From Pseudomonas arsenicoxydans (GTDB taxonomy: Bacteria; Pseudomonadota; Gammaproteobacteria; Pseudomonadales; Pseudomonadaceae), in contig NZ_LT629705.1 of the NCBI RefSeq assembly GCF_900103875.1, positions 6,085,001 through 6,149,000 on the forward strand: a stretch of DNA of 64,000 nucleotides, read 5' to 3'. Within the stretch, counting starts at the first letter, position 1; each line of letters begins with the position of its first letter. The notes below the pieces were generated by a model that did not search any database, had not been told where the DNA came from, and worked only from the letters and a program-made list of their open reading frames with translations. The position numbers and the translations under genes are program-made. Of this stretch, positions 20,574 to 29,482 are shown in pieces.

Positions 20574-21565
20574 GTCGCGGGATTCTGCTGTTTCTCGCCC
20601 TGCTTGCCGCGGTGCTGATTCCATTGCTGCTCGGCGGCAATCAGACATGGTCGCGGCTGCAAAACTTTCCGCTGAATGAATTGCTGATCATGTTCGGCAT
20701 GATCTTTCTGTGCTGGGGAGTCAACACTCTGCGCTTGCGCCTGTTGCTGGGCGATCAATGCGACAAGGTCGGAAAGGTCAAAAGCCTGGGCGTGGTTATG
20801 GCGGCGGAGTTTGCCTATTGCGCCACCCCCGGTGGCAGCGGCGGACCGCTGACCATCATGGCGTTGCTGGCGCGTAACGGCGTGCGGCCGGCAAGGGGTA
20901 GCGCCGTGTTCGCCATGGACCAACTGAGCGATCTGCTGTTTTTCCTCTGCGCATTGAGCGCGATTCTGATTTACGCGCTGTTCCAGCACCTCAGCGAACG
21001 CCTGGAGTGGCTGCTGACCGTCAGCGCCATCTCGATGTTCGGCGGACTGATCACTTGCCTGGTGGTCGCCCGCTACCATCGACGACTGATTCGTCTGAGC
21101 GGCCGGTTGCTCGCCCGCCTGAATGTCAAAGGCACCACACGCCTGCGCTGGGCGCGAAAACTCCTGCACTTCCTGGCGGCGTTCACTGACACATTGAAGT
21201 TGCCGTGGCAGACACTGATCAAGGTGTTTGCGCTCACCTGCGTGCATTGGCTCCTGCGTTACAGCGTGTTGTATCTGGCGCTGCGCGGCCTCGGCGCGGA
21301 TTTGCAGTGGGCCTGGTGCTTTCTGATCCAGATGCTGTCGCTGAGTGCCGGGCAATTCAGCCTGCTGCCGGGCGGTGCCGGCGCGGCGGAATTAACGTCG
21401 GCGGCGCTGCTGGCGCCGATGGTGGGCAAATCCACCGCGGCGGCGGCCATTCTGATCTGGCGTGCGGTGACCTATTACTTTTACCTGGTGGTGGGTGGCC
21501 CGGTGTTTTTGCTGATGCTGGGCCGACCGCTGCTGAAGAAGTTGATGAGTCTCAAGCAGGCTTAG
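20570..21565 (+). CDS. Flippase-like membrane protein (UPF0104 / lysylphosphatidylglycerol-synthase TM family)
   Basis: A 331-residue polytopic protein with about 8 hydrophobic segments and the family motifs EFAYCATPGGSGGP near residue 83 and FSLLPGGAGAAELTSAAL near 260. YbhN- and MprF-type relatives act in lipid synthesis or flipping. The ATGA overlap with the deacetylase gene and the glycosyltransferase two genes up suggest that this operon makes and translocates a glycolipid; that is an inference. The C-terminus overlaps a convergent small gene by 14 bases. Confidence 0.87.
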   Translation: MSRGILLFLALLAAVLIPLLLGGNQTWSRLQNFPLNELLIMFGMIFLCWGVNTLRLRLLLGDQCDKVGKVKSLGVVMAAEFAYCATPGGSGGPLTIMALLARNGVRPARGSAVFAMDQLSDLLFFLCALSAILIYALFQHLSERLEWLLTVSAISMFGGLITCLVVARYHRRLIRLSGRLLARLNVKGTTRLRWARKLLHFLAAFTDTLKLPWQTLIKVFALTCVHWLLRYSVLYLALRGLGADLQWAWCFLIQMLSLSAGQFSLLPGGAGAAELTSAALLAPMVGKSTAAAAILIWRAVTYYFYLVVGGPVFLLMLGRPLLKKLMSLKQA

Positions 21566-21728
21566 GCGTGTCCTCGGCTTCTTGCTGCAATTGCTCCCAC
21601 AACTCGGCGGCACCGGGAAACTCCGTGCCGTCTTCGGAGCTCATGTCATCCGGGTCGTAACGACTCAAACAACCTTCTCCCACTGTGGCGGGGGCCTTTG
21701 AAGTGGCTTTGTCGAGTGGATCGGCCAT
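21552..21728 (-). CDS. Small acidic hypothetical protein (58 residues)
   Basis: Starts MADPLDKATSKAPATVGEG, then a segment rich in Asp and Glu (YDPDDMSSEDGTEFPGAAE) and an amphipathic tail (LWEQLQQEAEDTPK). No known domain. ATG at 21728 has GAGG 8 bases upstream; an ATG two codons earlier is too close to it. The last 14 bases lie inside the end of the convergent flippase gene. Probably a real, soluble protein because start, spacing and composition are good; function unknown. Confidence 0.6.
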   Translation of the reverse strand: MADPLDKATSKAPATVGEGCLSRYDPDDMSSEDGTEFPGAAELWEQLQQEAEDTPKPA

Positions 21729-21814
21729 GGTCATGTCCTCAATGCAGAAACGGCGAAGGGCCTGAAGCGATTGAACGCCCAGGCCCTTCGAATTTCAACC
21801 GTATTGTGTAGCGA

Positions 21815-22663
21815 TCAGAAGACCACGGTTTTGTTGCCGTGAACCAACACCCGGTCTTCCAGGTGATAACGCAGACCGCGCGCCAGTACCATTTTCTCGA
21901 CGTCACGGCCGAAACGCACCATGTCTTCGATGCTGTCACTGTGGCTGACACGTACCACGTCCTGCTCGATGATCGGACCGGCGTCCAGCTCTTCGGTCAC
22001 GTAGTGGCACGTCGCGCCGATCAACTTCACGCCACGCATGGAAGCCTGGTGATACGGCTTGGCCCCAACGAACGACGGCAGGAAGCTGTGGTGAATATTG
22101 ATGACCTGGTGGGCATATTCACGGCACAACTCAGGCGGCAGGATTTGCATGTAACGGGCAAGTACCACCACTTCAGCGTCATGCTGTTTAACCAGGCGCG
22201 AGACTTCGGCGAAGGCCGGTTCTTTGTCCTGCGGATTGACCGGTACATGGTAATAAGGAATGCCGTGCCACTCGACCATGCTTCGCAAGTCGTCGTGGTT
22301 GGAAATGACGCAGGAGATCTCGCAGTCCAGTTCATCGCTGTGCCAGCGGTGCAGCAAGTCGGCCAGGCAGTGGGACTCACGGCTGGCCATCAACACCACA
22401 CGCTTCTTCTGCGCGGTATCGGTGATGCGCCAGTTCATCGAGAACTCTTGGGCAATCGGTGCAAACGCTTCGCGAAAGGCTACGATACCGAAAGGCAACG
22501 AATCGGCACGAATCTCGTGACGCATGAAGAACCAGCCACTCAGATTGTCAGAGTGATGGCTCGCTTCCGTGATCCAGCCGTTATGTGACGCCAGAAAGTT
22601 ACTGACTTTAGCAACGATGCCGACGCGGTCCGGGCAAGCAATCACCAGCCGAAAAGTGCGCAT
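21815..22663 (-). CDS. purU: Formyltetrahydrofolate deformylase
   Basis: A 282-residue enzyme hydrolysing 10-formyl-THF to THF and formate, balancing one-carbon units for purine synthesis. The N-terminal ACT domain (RLVIACPDRVGIVAKVSNFL) covers residues 1-80. The formyltransferase domain has the catalytic stretch INIHHSFLPSFVGAKPY near 200 and GATCHYVTEELDAGPIIEQD near 227, including the conserved Asn, His and Asp. The start is at 22663, the only one that fits the ACT domain; GGAG lies 12 bases upstream. Confidence 0.96.
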   Translation of the reverse strand: MRTFRLVIACPDRVGIVAKVSNFLASHNGWITEASHHSDNLSGWFFMRHEIRADSLPFGIVAFREAFAPIAQEFSMNWRITDTAQKKRVVLMASRESHCLADLLHRWHSDELDCEISCVISNHDDLRSMVEWHGIPYYHVPVNPQDKEPAFAEVSRLVKQHDAEVVVLARYMQILPPELCREYAHQVINIHHSFLPSFVGAKPYHQASMRGVKLIGATCHYVTEELDAGPIIEQDVVRVSHSDSIEDMVRFGRDVEKMVLARGLRYHLEDRVLVHGNKTVVF

Positions 22664-23001
22664 GAGGGTAAAACTCCAGAACTTCGCAAAGGCGGCTATT
22701 CTAGCGATTGCGCAGCAAAACTGCAGTATTGATGACACGTTCGCGCACGCAGGCCAGCGGAGTAGGTTCAATCAGCACCTCGCCTGCCCGCGCGATGGTG
22801 TTCTTGCACGCACTCTTCAAGAGCACAATTGTGAATATCTGTGATGACTGCATCACACTTTCAACTGCACCTGAAACTCGCGTCCTAATCCCAGCAACTA
22901 ATTTAAGTAAAACACCGGTTAAATGTTTACTTGATGAAACACCCTGACTATTATTGCGGCACTGTCACCTGCCATCCAGCGCTAAACATAAGGTAGTCCC
23001 C
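22664..23001. other. AT-rich intergenic region with promoter of the MvaT-family gene
   Basis: The 22860-22960 part is AT-rich. TTTACT (22926-22931), 17-bp spacer, TATTAT (22949-22954) make a plausible sigma-70 promoter about 48 bases before the mvaT-family start. Nothing else was recognised. Confidence 0.5.
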
Positions 23002-23379
23002 ATGTCCTTGATCAACGAATACCGCGCCACCGAAGAAGCTATCAAAGAGCTGCAAGCCCGTTTGAAGAATCTGTCCCAAGACGACAAACTGCAAACCGAG
23101 CTGGAATTCGAAGGCAAACTGCGCACCCTGATGGGCGAATACTCCAAGTCCCTGCGTGACATCATCGCGCTGTTGGATCCAGAATCCAAAACCAAAGCTC
23201 CACGCGGTGGCGCAGTAAAAACTACTGGCACCAAACGCGCCCGTAAAGTTAAGCAATACAAAAACCCGCACAACGGCGAAGTCATCGAAACCAAAGGTGG
23301 CAACCACAAGACTCTGAAAGAGTGGAAAGCCAAGTGGGGCGGTGACGTGGTGGAAGGCTGGGCTACTCTGCTGGGCTAA
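23002..23379 (+). CDS. MvaT/MvaU-family H-NS-like xenogeneic silencer
   Basis: A 125-residue nucleoid protein. The N-terminal half is a coiled-coil oligomerisation region (SLINEYRATEEAIKELQARL). A basic linker (TKRARKVKQYKNP) leads to a C-terminal DNA-binding domain with the MvaT-type loop ETKGGNHKTLKEWKAKWG. MvaT proteins bind AT-rich, often foreign DNA; whether it silences the Tc-like locus 8 kb away is speculation. Pseudomonads carry several paralogues, so I do not choose between mvaT, mvaU and mvaV. ATG follows AAGGTAG. Confidence 0.93.
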   Translation: MSLINEYRATEEAIKELQARLKNLSQDDKLQTELEFEGKLRTLMGEYSKSLRDIIALLDPESKTKAPRGGAVKTTGTKRARKVKQYKNPHNGEVIETKGGNHKTLKEWKAKWGGDVVEGWATLLG

Positions 23380-23418
23380 GCCGCAGAGTTTGTCAAAGAC
23401 TTATCCGCGACAAAAAAT

Positions 23419-23447
23419 AACGCCAGCAGATGCTGGCGTTTTTTTAT
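23419..23447. terminator. Bidirectional rho-independent terminator
   Basis: AACGCCAGCA-GA-TGCTGGCGTT followed by TTTTT and preceded by an A run, between the mvaT-family gene and the convergent sbcB. Confidence 0.92.
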
Positions 23448-23478
23448 GCCTGCAATTCAGGCTGCGGTATTTTCGTTT

Positions 23479-24909
23479 TCAAAGATTTAAACGTTTGCGT
23501 ATTCCCTGGACATAATTCTGCCATTCATTGAGCACCTCCCGCTGAAACGATGTAGCGGTAATTGCCAATTGGGCAGCAGCCTCCATGAAAGTTTGCAGCG
23601 TATTTGGCGCCCCCCACTCTGGATCTGACAAACGTTGCTGACAGAATATTCGCCAGCGCTCTTGCTCCTCGAAATTCAACGTATCAGGGAAGTTACGTGC
23701 GCGATAACGAAACAATAATTCAGGCAAACGTTCGTCATCGAAAGGCCATTGCTCTTGTGATAATTGGACAGGGTCGGCCGCTCGGACTTGCTCGCATAGA
23801 CGCCGATCCCGATCACCGATAAAACCATCGTATAACTGTTGTTCGGGGTCCTGGCTCTGAGTGAAGTCTTCGCCGGCATAAACCGCCAGTACCTTATCCC
23901 GCCAAACCTGTTGTGCGTCACTTAGCCGCAGCACGCGTTCCTGATAAAGCGCCATGTCCAGCCCCAGTCGCTGCTGATCGTCTGGACGCAGCACCGACAA
24001 CGGCGCCACGACCGGGCACTTGTTGATATGGATGAGCTTGAGCGGCACCGGCAGTTCACCTTCCGCCAGGTCATCGCGACGGGTATACAGCCGCTGGCGC
24101 AAGGTGTCGGCATCCAGATCGAGCAAACCCTGGGGATCGAGGTGCAGGTCACAGACAATCAATGCGTTTTTGTTGCGCGGATGCCAGGCCAAAGGCAACA
24201 CCACACCGACGTAACTTCGCGCGGCCGAGAAACGCCCGGAGATATGCACCATCGGCTGCAACAGGCGAATCTGGTCCATGACCTTTTGTTTGCCGCGCAA
24301 CTGAAACAGCCAGTCATACAACTTCGGCTGCTTTTCACGAATCAGGCGCGCCAACGCGATGGTGGCGCGAACGTCCGATAACGCCTCGTGGGCACTGCCG
24401 TGGTCAATGCCATTGGCTGCGGTCAGCCGTTCGAGCTTGAGCGTGACCCGCCCTTCCTCATCGGTTGGCCAGACGATGCCGTCGGGACGCAACGCATACG
24501 CCGCCCTCACCACGTCGATCAGGTCCCAGCGACTGTTACCGCCCTGCCACTCACGGGCATACGGATCGAAAAAATTTCGATACAGGCTGTAACGCGTCAT
24601 CTCGTCGTCGAAGCGCAGCGTGTTGTACCCCGCTCCGCACGTCCCCGGTGCAGCGAGCTGGGCATGCACCCGGGTCATGAAGTCGGCTTCGCGCAAACCC
24701 TGTTCGGCCAACTGGCCTGGGGTAATGCCAGTGATCGCGCAGGCGGCCGGATGCGGCAGGATGTCTTCACTGGGCTGGCAAAAGAGGTTGACCGGTTCGT
24801 CTATTTCATTGAGATCGAAGTCGGTGCGAATCCCCGCCACCTGCAGCGGGCGGTCGCATCGCGGATTGATGCCAGTGGTTTCGTAGTCGTACCAGAAGAT
24901 CGAGGTCAC
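23479..24909 (-). CDS. sbcB: Exodeoxyribonuclease I
   Basis: A 476-residue 3'-5' single-strand DNA exonuclease. The DEDD-type exonuclease fold starts FWYDYETTGINPRCDRPLQV with the first Asp and Glu. GYNTLRFDDEMTRYSLYRNF (second Asp) and AHEALSDVRATIALARLI (last acids) follow. The C-terminal SH3-like and helical regions are present, ending ...YVQGIRKRLNL. Length matches E. coli ExoI (475). Acts in mismatch repair and recombination. Confidence 0.96.
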   Translation of the reverse strand: MTSIFWYDYETTGINPRCDRPLQVAGIRTDFDLNEIDEPVNLFCQPSEDILPHPAACAITGITPGQLAEQGLREADFMTRVHAQLAAPGTCGAGYNTLRFDDEMTRYSLYRNFFDPYAREWQGGNSRWDLIDVVRAAYALRPDGIVWPTDEEGRVTLKLERLTAANGIDHGSAHEALSDVRATIALARLIREKQPKLYDWLFQLRGKQKVMDQIRLLQPMVHISGRFSAARSYVGVVLPLAWHPRNKNALIVCDLHLDPQGLLDLDADTLRQRLYTRRDDLAEGELPVPLKLIHINKCPVVAPLSVLRPDDQQRLGLDMALYQERVLRLSDAQQVWRDKVLAVYAGEDFTQSQDPEQQLYDGFIGDRDRRLCEQVRAADPVQLSQEQWPFDDERLPELLFRYRARNFPDTLNFEEQERWRIFCQQRLSDPEWGAPNTLQTFMEAAAQLAITATSFQREVLNEWQNYVQGIRKRLNL

Positions 24910-25091
24910 GGGCTGTTCCTGAACTGAAGATCGGCGAAGTCTAGGCGTTCACATCCCGCCCCGGCCAGTAATCTTGTCATTCAATCACCTATGCCTACTC
25001 ACCGTGCAATACATAGTTATGTCGTTTCCCCCCGAGAGGCTGCTAGCATCGGACGAACATCGAATCCCGAACAGGTCACATAAGGTTGCCC

Positions 25092-25817
25092 ATGCTCGAG
25101 ACCACAGCACTGCAAAGGAAAGCGACGCTGTCCCCGCCACTGGACACGCGGTATCAAGTCGAAACGCCCGAAGGCATCGACTTGCCACTGCGCCCGGCCG
25201 GGTTGATGGTCCGTGCGCTGGCCTTTGCCATCGACCTGGGGCTACGCGGACTGATCCTCGGCGTCCTCTTTATCGTGTTGGCGTTTCTGGGAAAACTCGG
25301 CGCAGGGCTTGGCTCGATTCTGTTGTTCGCGGTGAGCTGGTGGTACATGGTGCTGTTCGAGGTGCTCAACCAGGGCCGCTCACCGGGCAAACAATGGATG
25401 GGATTGCGCGTGGTGCACGACGACGGCACGCCGGTCGGCTGGTCCGCTTCGCTGCTGCGCAACCTGTTGCGATTCGTTGACCTGTTGCCCTTCGGCTATT
25501 TCCTCGGGGCCATCTGCTGCCTGCAACACCCCTCCTTCAAACGACTCGGAGACCTGGCCGCCGGCACGCTGGTGATTTACCGCGAGCAACCGCTTGCCCG
25601 TCCGCAATTACCGGATGCGCCTCCCCAGCGCCCGGCCTTTGCGCTGACGCTGACCGAACAGCGCGCCATCCTCGGTTTCGCCGAGCGCCAGGGTGAACTC
25701 TCGGCGGCGCGGGTCAATGAACTGGCGTCCATCCTCGCCCAGCCGTTGCAGGTATCAGAGCCACGGGCCGTGGCCGAACTCAATGGCATTGCCCGTGGTT
25801 TGTTGGGTCCGGCATGA
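25092..25817 (+). CDS. RDD family membrane protein
   Basis: A 241-residue protein with an RDD domain (residues 30-160: three hydrophobic segments, LRPAGLMVRALAFAIDLGLR and GRSPGKQWMGLRVVHDDG) and a soluble tail of about 75 residues. Function unknown. ATG at 25092 follows AAGG. Its stop overlaps the next gene's ATG (ATGA), making it the first member of a six-gene coupled operon. Confidence 0.88.
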   Translation: MLETTALQRKATLSPPLDTRYQVETPEGIDLPLRPAGLMVRALAFAIDLGLRGLILGVLFIVLAFLGKLGAGLGSILLFAVSWWYMVLFEVLNQGRSPGKQWMGLRVVHDDGTPVGWSASLLRNLLRFVDLLPFGYFLGAICCLQHPSFKRLGDLAAGTLVIYREQPLARPQLPDAPPQRPAFALTLTEQRAILGFAERQGELSAARVNELASILAQPLQVSEPRAVAELNGIARGLLGPA

Positions 25818-26791
25818 AGCAAAGTCTTTTCGAAAATCGTCACCAGGCCGAATGGGCGCAGTTTTCGCTGATGCTCGAGCAATTGGAACGGGGCAAGGGA
25901 ACCACCCGAATCGCAAGTTTCCCCAAAGACTATCGACGCCTTTGCCACCAGTTGGCGCTGGCTCAGGAACGCGGCTACAGCAGTTTCCTGATCGACTCGT
26001 TGCAGCAACAGGTGCTGCGCGGGCATCAGCAATTGTATCGGCATCGCAGTCGGCTGGGCGCCAATGTCCTGGGCTTCATCCTGGCCGATTTCCCGCGACT
26101 GGTGCGCGAGCAATGGCGCTTCGTGCTCGCCGCCGGCCTGATATTTTTTGGCAGCCTGATCGGCTTCGCGCTGCTGGTGTACCTGTTCCCGGACCTCGTC
26201 TACAACCTGATTCCGGCCGAGCAGATCAGTGAGATGCAAAGCATGTACGACCCCGTCGCCGGCCATCTGGGCCGTTCGGCGCAGCGTGCGGCCAGTGAAG
26301 ACTGGGTGATGTTCGGTTACTACATCATGCACAACATCGGCATCGCCTTTCAGACGTTTGCCAGCGGATTGTTCTTTGGCCTGGGCAGCGTGTTTTTCCT
26401 GTTCTTCAATGGGCTGATGATCGGGGCCGTGGCCGGGCATTTGACGCACATCGGCTACGGGCAAACCTTCTGGTCCTTTGTCATCGGGCACGGTGCCTTC
26501 GAACTGAGCGCCATTGCCCTGGCCGGTGCCGCCGGCCTGCAACTGGGCTGGGCCTTGATCGCACCGGGACGCCTGCCCCGTGCCGAAGCATTGCGACTGG
26601 CGGCGCGCAAAAGCGTGTTACTGATCTGCGGCGTCATGCTGTTTCTACTGATTGCGGCATTTATCGAAGCGTACTGGTCATCAATGACCGCCCCGGCCCC
26701 CATGACCAAATACCTGGTCGGCGCGGCGCTATGGGTGATGATGGCGACTTATCTGCTGTTTGCCGGACGGACTCGCCATGCGCCTGAGTGA
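25814..26791 (+). CDS. SpoIIM-like (stage II sporulation protein M family) membrane protein
   Basis: A 325-residue protein. A soluble N-terminus of about 100 residues is followed by about five membrane segments with the family pattern MHNIGIAFQTFASGLFFGLG and GHGAFELSAIALAGAAGLQLG. In sporulating bacteria SpoIIM acts with peptidoglycan hydrolases during engulfment; pseudomonads do not sporulate, so the name only marks the fold. Overlaps the genes on both sides. Confidence 0.86.
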   Translation: MKQSLFENRHQAEWAQFSLMLEQLERGKGTTRIASFPKDYRRLCHQLALAQERGYSSFLIDSLQQQVLRGHQQLYRHRSRLGANVLGFILADFPRLVREQWRFVLAAGLIFFGSLIGFALLVYLFPDLVYNLIPAEQISEMQSMYDPVAGHLGRSAQRAASEDWVMFGYYIMHNIGIAFQTFASGLFFGLGSVFFLFFNGLMIGAVAGHLTHIGYGQTFWSFVIGHGAFELSAIALAGAAGLQLGWALIAPGRLPRAEALRLAARKSVLLICGVMLFLLIAAFIEAYWSSMTAPAPMTKYLVGAALWVMMATYLLFAGRTRHAPE

Positions 26792-28322
26792 CGCCACGGT
26801 CGTGATCCGCCCCCGCTCGACATGGGAAGCCATGGACCTGGGCGTCCTCATGAGCCAGCGCCATCGACGCTTGCTGATGACCAGTTGGGCCATCGTCACC
26901 TTGCCGGTCTTCGCTCTGCTCACCTTGTTTCTGTGGGATTCACCGTCCCTCGCGCTGTTCATCTTCTGGTGGCTCAAACCGGCCTTCGAACGACTGCCGC
27001 TGTACATCCTGTCGAGCGCAATGTTCGGTGAAACGCCGACCTTGAAACAGGCGCTGCGCCAGTGGCCGCGCCTGCTCAAACCACAATTGCTCGCCAGCCT
27101 GACCTGGCGACGCCTAAGCCTGAGCCGCAGTTTTCTGATGCCGGTGGTGCAACTCGAAGGCCTTGGGGGCGAAGCACGCCAACAACGTTTAACCGTGCTG
27201 CTGCAGCGCAACGCTGGCGCCGCGCAATGGTTGACGATTATTGGCGTGCATCTGGAAAGTGCGCTGTGGATTGGTTTGCTGGTGCTGTTCTACATGCTCC
27301 TGCCACAACAGGTGGAACTGGACTGGGGATGGCAAACCCTGATTACCGCCGCCGTGCAGGAGTGGCGATGGCTGGAGCACCTGACCAATACCTTTTACGT
27401 ACTGGTGCTGATTGTCTGGGAGCCGGTTTATGTGGCCTGTGGTTTCAGCCTTTACCTGAATCGACGCACCGTGTTGGAAGCCTGGGATATCGAGCTGGTG
27501 TTCCGACGACTGCGCCAACGCCTCATGAGCACGGCGGTCACACTGCTGCTGGCCGCCATGCTGATGGTGCCGGCGGCACAAAACGTCTGGGCCGACGAGC
27601 CGGCCATTACGCCGGACAGCCCGCGTCTGCTGGAGCAACCGCTGACCAGCCAGGCCTCCAAAGACAGCATCAAAACCCTCCTCGCCCAGCCCCCGTTCAA
27701 GAATGAGGAAACGGTCACCCGCTATCGATTTGGCGAAGACGAACCCGCCCGCCACAACCCGAACGACGGCAAGACACCTGGCTGGCTGAAAGCGCTGGCC
27801 AGCCTGTTCGACAGCCAGCGTTTCGGTTTTCTCGCCAACTTGATCGAGGTGCTGCTGTGGGGCGCCGTGATCGGGGCCATCGGCTTGCTGATCTGGCGTT
27901 ACCGCGACTGGTTGCAGGCGTTCGTCAGCCGTCGACCACGGATAAACCGCCGGGTTGCGCGTGCCGTGCCGCAACGCGCTTTCGGCCTGGAGCTGGATCG
28001 CGAAACCCTGCCCGCCGACATTGCAGCTAGCGCCGAAAGTCTCTGGCCGGACAACCCGCGCGCCGCCCTCGGATTGCTGTATCGCGCTCTGCTCAGCCAC
28101 CTGTTGCATGAGCACCACATGGCGCTAAAAGCGGCTGACACCGAAGGCGAAGTGCTCCAGCGCGTCGCACAACTGCACCAACCGGCCTTGCTCGCTTTCA
28201 GCAAAACCCTGACCTTGCACTGGCAAAACATGGCCTACGGGCATCGACTGCCACCCGCGCATTTGCAGCAGGAACTGTGTGATGGCTGGCGTGCATTGTT
28301 CGGCCCGGGAGCAGCCCGTTGA
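26778..28322 (+). CDS. DUF4129 domain membrane protein
   Basis: A 514-residue protein. The N-terminal 250 residues hold four or more membrane segments, another lies at about 250-270 (LMSTAVTLLLAAMLMVPAA), and a sixth at about 360-380. The C-terminal soluble DUF4129 domain (residues 420-510) shows NPRAALGLLYRALLSHLLHE. DUF4129 genes typically accompany DUF58 and transglutaminase-like or MoxR genes. ATG at 26778 overlaps the SpoIIM-like gene by 14 bases. Confidence 0.83.
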   Translation: MRLSDATVVIRPRSTWEAMDLGVLMSQRHRRLLMTSWAIVTLPVFALLTLFLWDSPSLALFIFWWLKPAFERLPLYILSSAMFGETPTLKQALRQWPRLLKPQLLASLTWRRLSLSRSFLMPVVQLEGLGGEARQQRLTVLLQRNAGAAQWLTIIGVHLESALWIGLLVLFYMLLPQQVELDWGWQTLITAAVQEWRWLEHLTNTFYVLVLIVWEPVYVACGFSLYLNRRTVLEAWDIELVFRRLRQRLMSTAVTLLLAAMLMVPAAQNVWADEPAITPDSPRLLEQPLTSQASKDSIKTLLAQPPFKNEETVTRYRFGEDEPARHNPNDGKTPGWLKALASLFDSQRFGFLANLIEVLLWGAVIGAIGLLIWRYRDWLQAFVSRRPRINRRVARAVPQRAFGLELDRETLPADIAASAESLWPDNPRAALGLLYRALLSHLLHEHHMALKAADTEGEVLQRVAQLHQPALLAFSKTLTLHWQNMAYGHRLPPAHLQQELCDGWRALFGPGAAR

Positions 28323-29482
28323 GCCGGCGTTTGTGGTTCGGTGGCGGCGCGCTCATCGCCCTGCTGCTTGGCGCGCTGAGCCTCTATCTGTATTTCAAGG
28401 CCATGCCCTATCAGGTAGAAATCGATCACGGCCCATCCCCCGAAGCCCAGGCAAATCCGTATCTGGCCGCCGAGTATTTCCTGCGCAAACAGGGCTTGAC
28501 CGTCAGCCACGCCAACAGCCTCGACATCTTGCCGATCCTCGATCCACGTCAACACAGCCTGCTGTTGCTCGGTGATCGCGCAAACATGTCGCCGCGACAG
28601 ATTGATCAGGTATTGAACTGGACCCGGGCCGGCGGACGACTTTTGTTTGTGGCCCAATCCGTGTGGGATGAAAAGACCGGTCAGAGCAACGACCTGCTGC
28701 TCGATCGCGTGCAGTTGCACCAGTTGCTGAGTAAAGACCTCAAGGCGCCACCGCCGGACGTCCTCGACGACCCCTACCCAAAACTGACCAAGCTGTATCT
28801 GGAAGATGAAACAGCACCGGCCTACGCCAGCTTCGACACCGCGTTCCATCTCGAAGACCCGAAAAACCTCGCGCAAGCCTGGGCCAACAGTGCCAAGGCC
28901 ACGCACATGATGCAGCTCAACCACGGCCTCGGCTCGATCACCGTGGTAACCGATGCCGAACTGTGGAAAAACCCGGCCATCGAACAGTACGACAACGCCT
29001 GGCTGCTCTGGTACCTGACCGCCGACACGAGCGTGACGCTGCTGTTCAATACCGATCACGACAGCTTGCCGACCTTGTTGTTGCGCAACTTCCCCCAGGC
29101 ACTGGTGGCGCTCATTGCCCTGATCGGTCTCGCGATCTGGCGCGTCGGGGTCCGTCATGGTCCGCTGCTGGAACCGGCCCCCAAAGCCCGCCGACAACTT
29201 CAGGAGCACCTGCGCGCCAGCGCCGATTTCATCCTGCGCCGCAGCGGTCAGCACACCCTGTTGCAAGCCTTGCAGCAAGACATCCTGCGCCGGGTTCGCC
29301 GCCGTCATCCCGGCTTTGAACAACTCGGCGTCGCCGAACAATGGCTGGTGCTCGCACGCCTGACCGGCCAACCCACACGCGCCATCAGCCAGGCCATGAG
29401 CCCGCGACCGAAGCAGCGGCTGTCCAGCGCTGAATTCAGCCGTCAGGTCGCCCACCTGCAAACCTTGAGGAACACGCTATGA
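28319..29482 (+). CDS. DUF4350 domain protein
   Basis: A 387-residue protein with a membrane anchor at 6-27, a GIFT-like DUF4350 domain at about 40-225 (NPYLAAEYFLRKQGLTV, LLLLGDRANMSPRQIDQVLNW), a second membrane segment at about 262-280 and a soluble C-terminal part. Start codon is TTG at 28319, overlapping the TGA of the DUF4129 gene; the overlap pattern used through the operon supports this rare start. Confidence 0.82.
   Translation: MSRRLWFGGGALIALLLGALSLYLYFKAMPYQVEIDHGPSPEAQANPYLAAEYFLRKQGLTVSHANSLDILPILDPRQHSLLLLGDRANMSPRQIDQVLNWTRAGGRLLFVAQSVWDEKTGQSNDLLLDRVQLHQLLSKDLKAPPPDVLDDPYPKLTKLYLEDETAPAYASFDTAFHLEDPKNLAQAWANSAKATHMMQLNHGLGSITVVTDAELWKNPAIEQYDNAWLLWYLTADTSVTLLFNTDHDSLPTLLLRNFPQALVALIALIGLAIWRVGVRHGPLLEPAPKARRQLQEHLRASADFILRRSGQHTLLQALQQDILRRVRRRHPGFEQLGVAEQWLVLARLTGQPTRAISQAMSPRPKQRLSSAEFSRQVAHLQTLRNTL

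Noticed and set aside
25814..26791. Evidence for sporulation from the SpoIIM-like gene
   Set aside because: Family is widespread in non-sporulating proteobacteria in MoxR/DUF58 operons.
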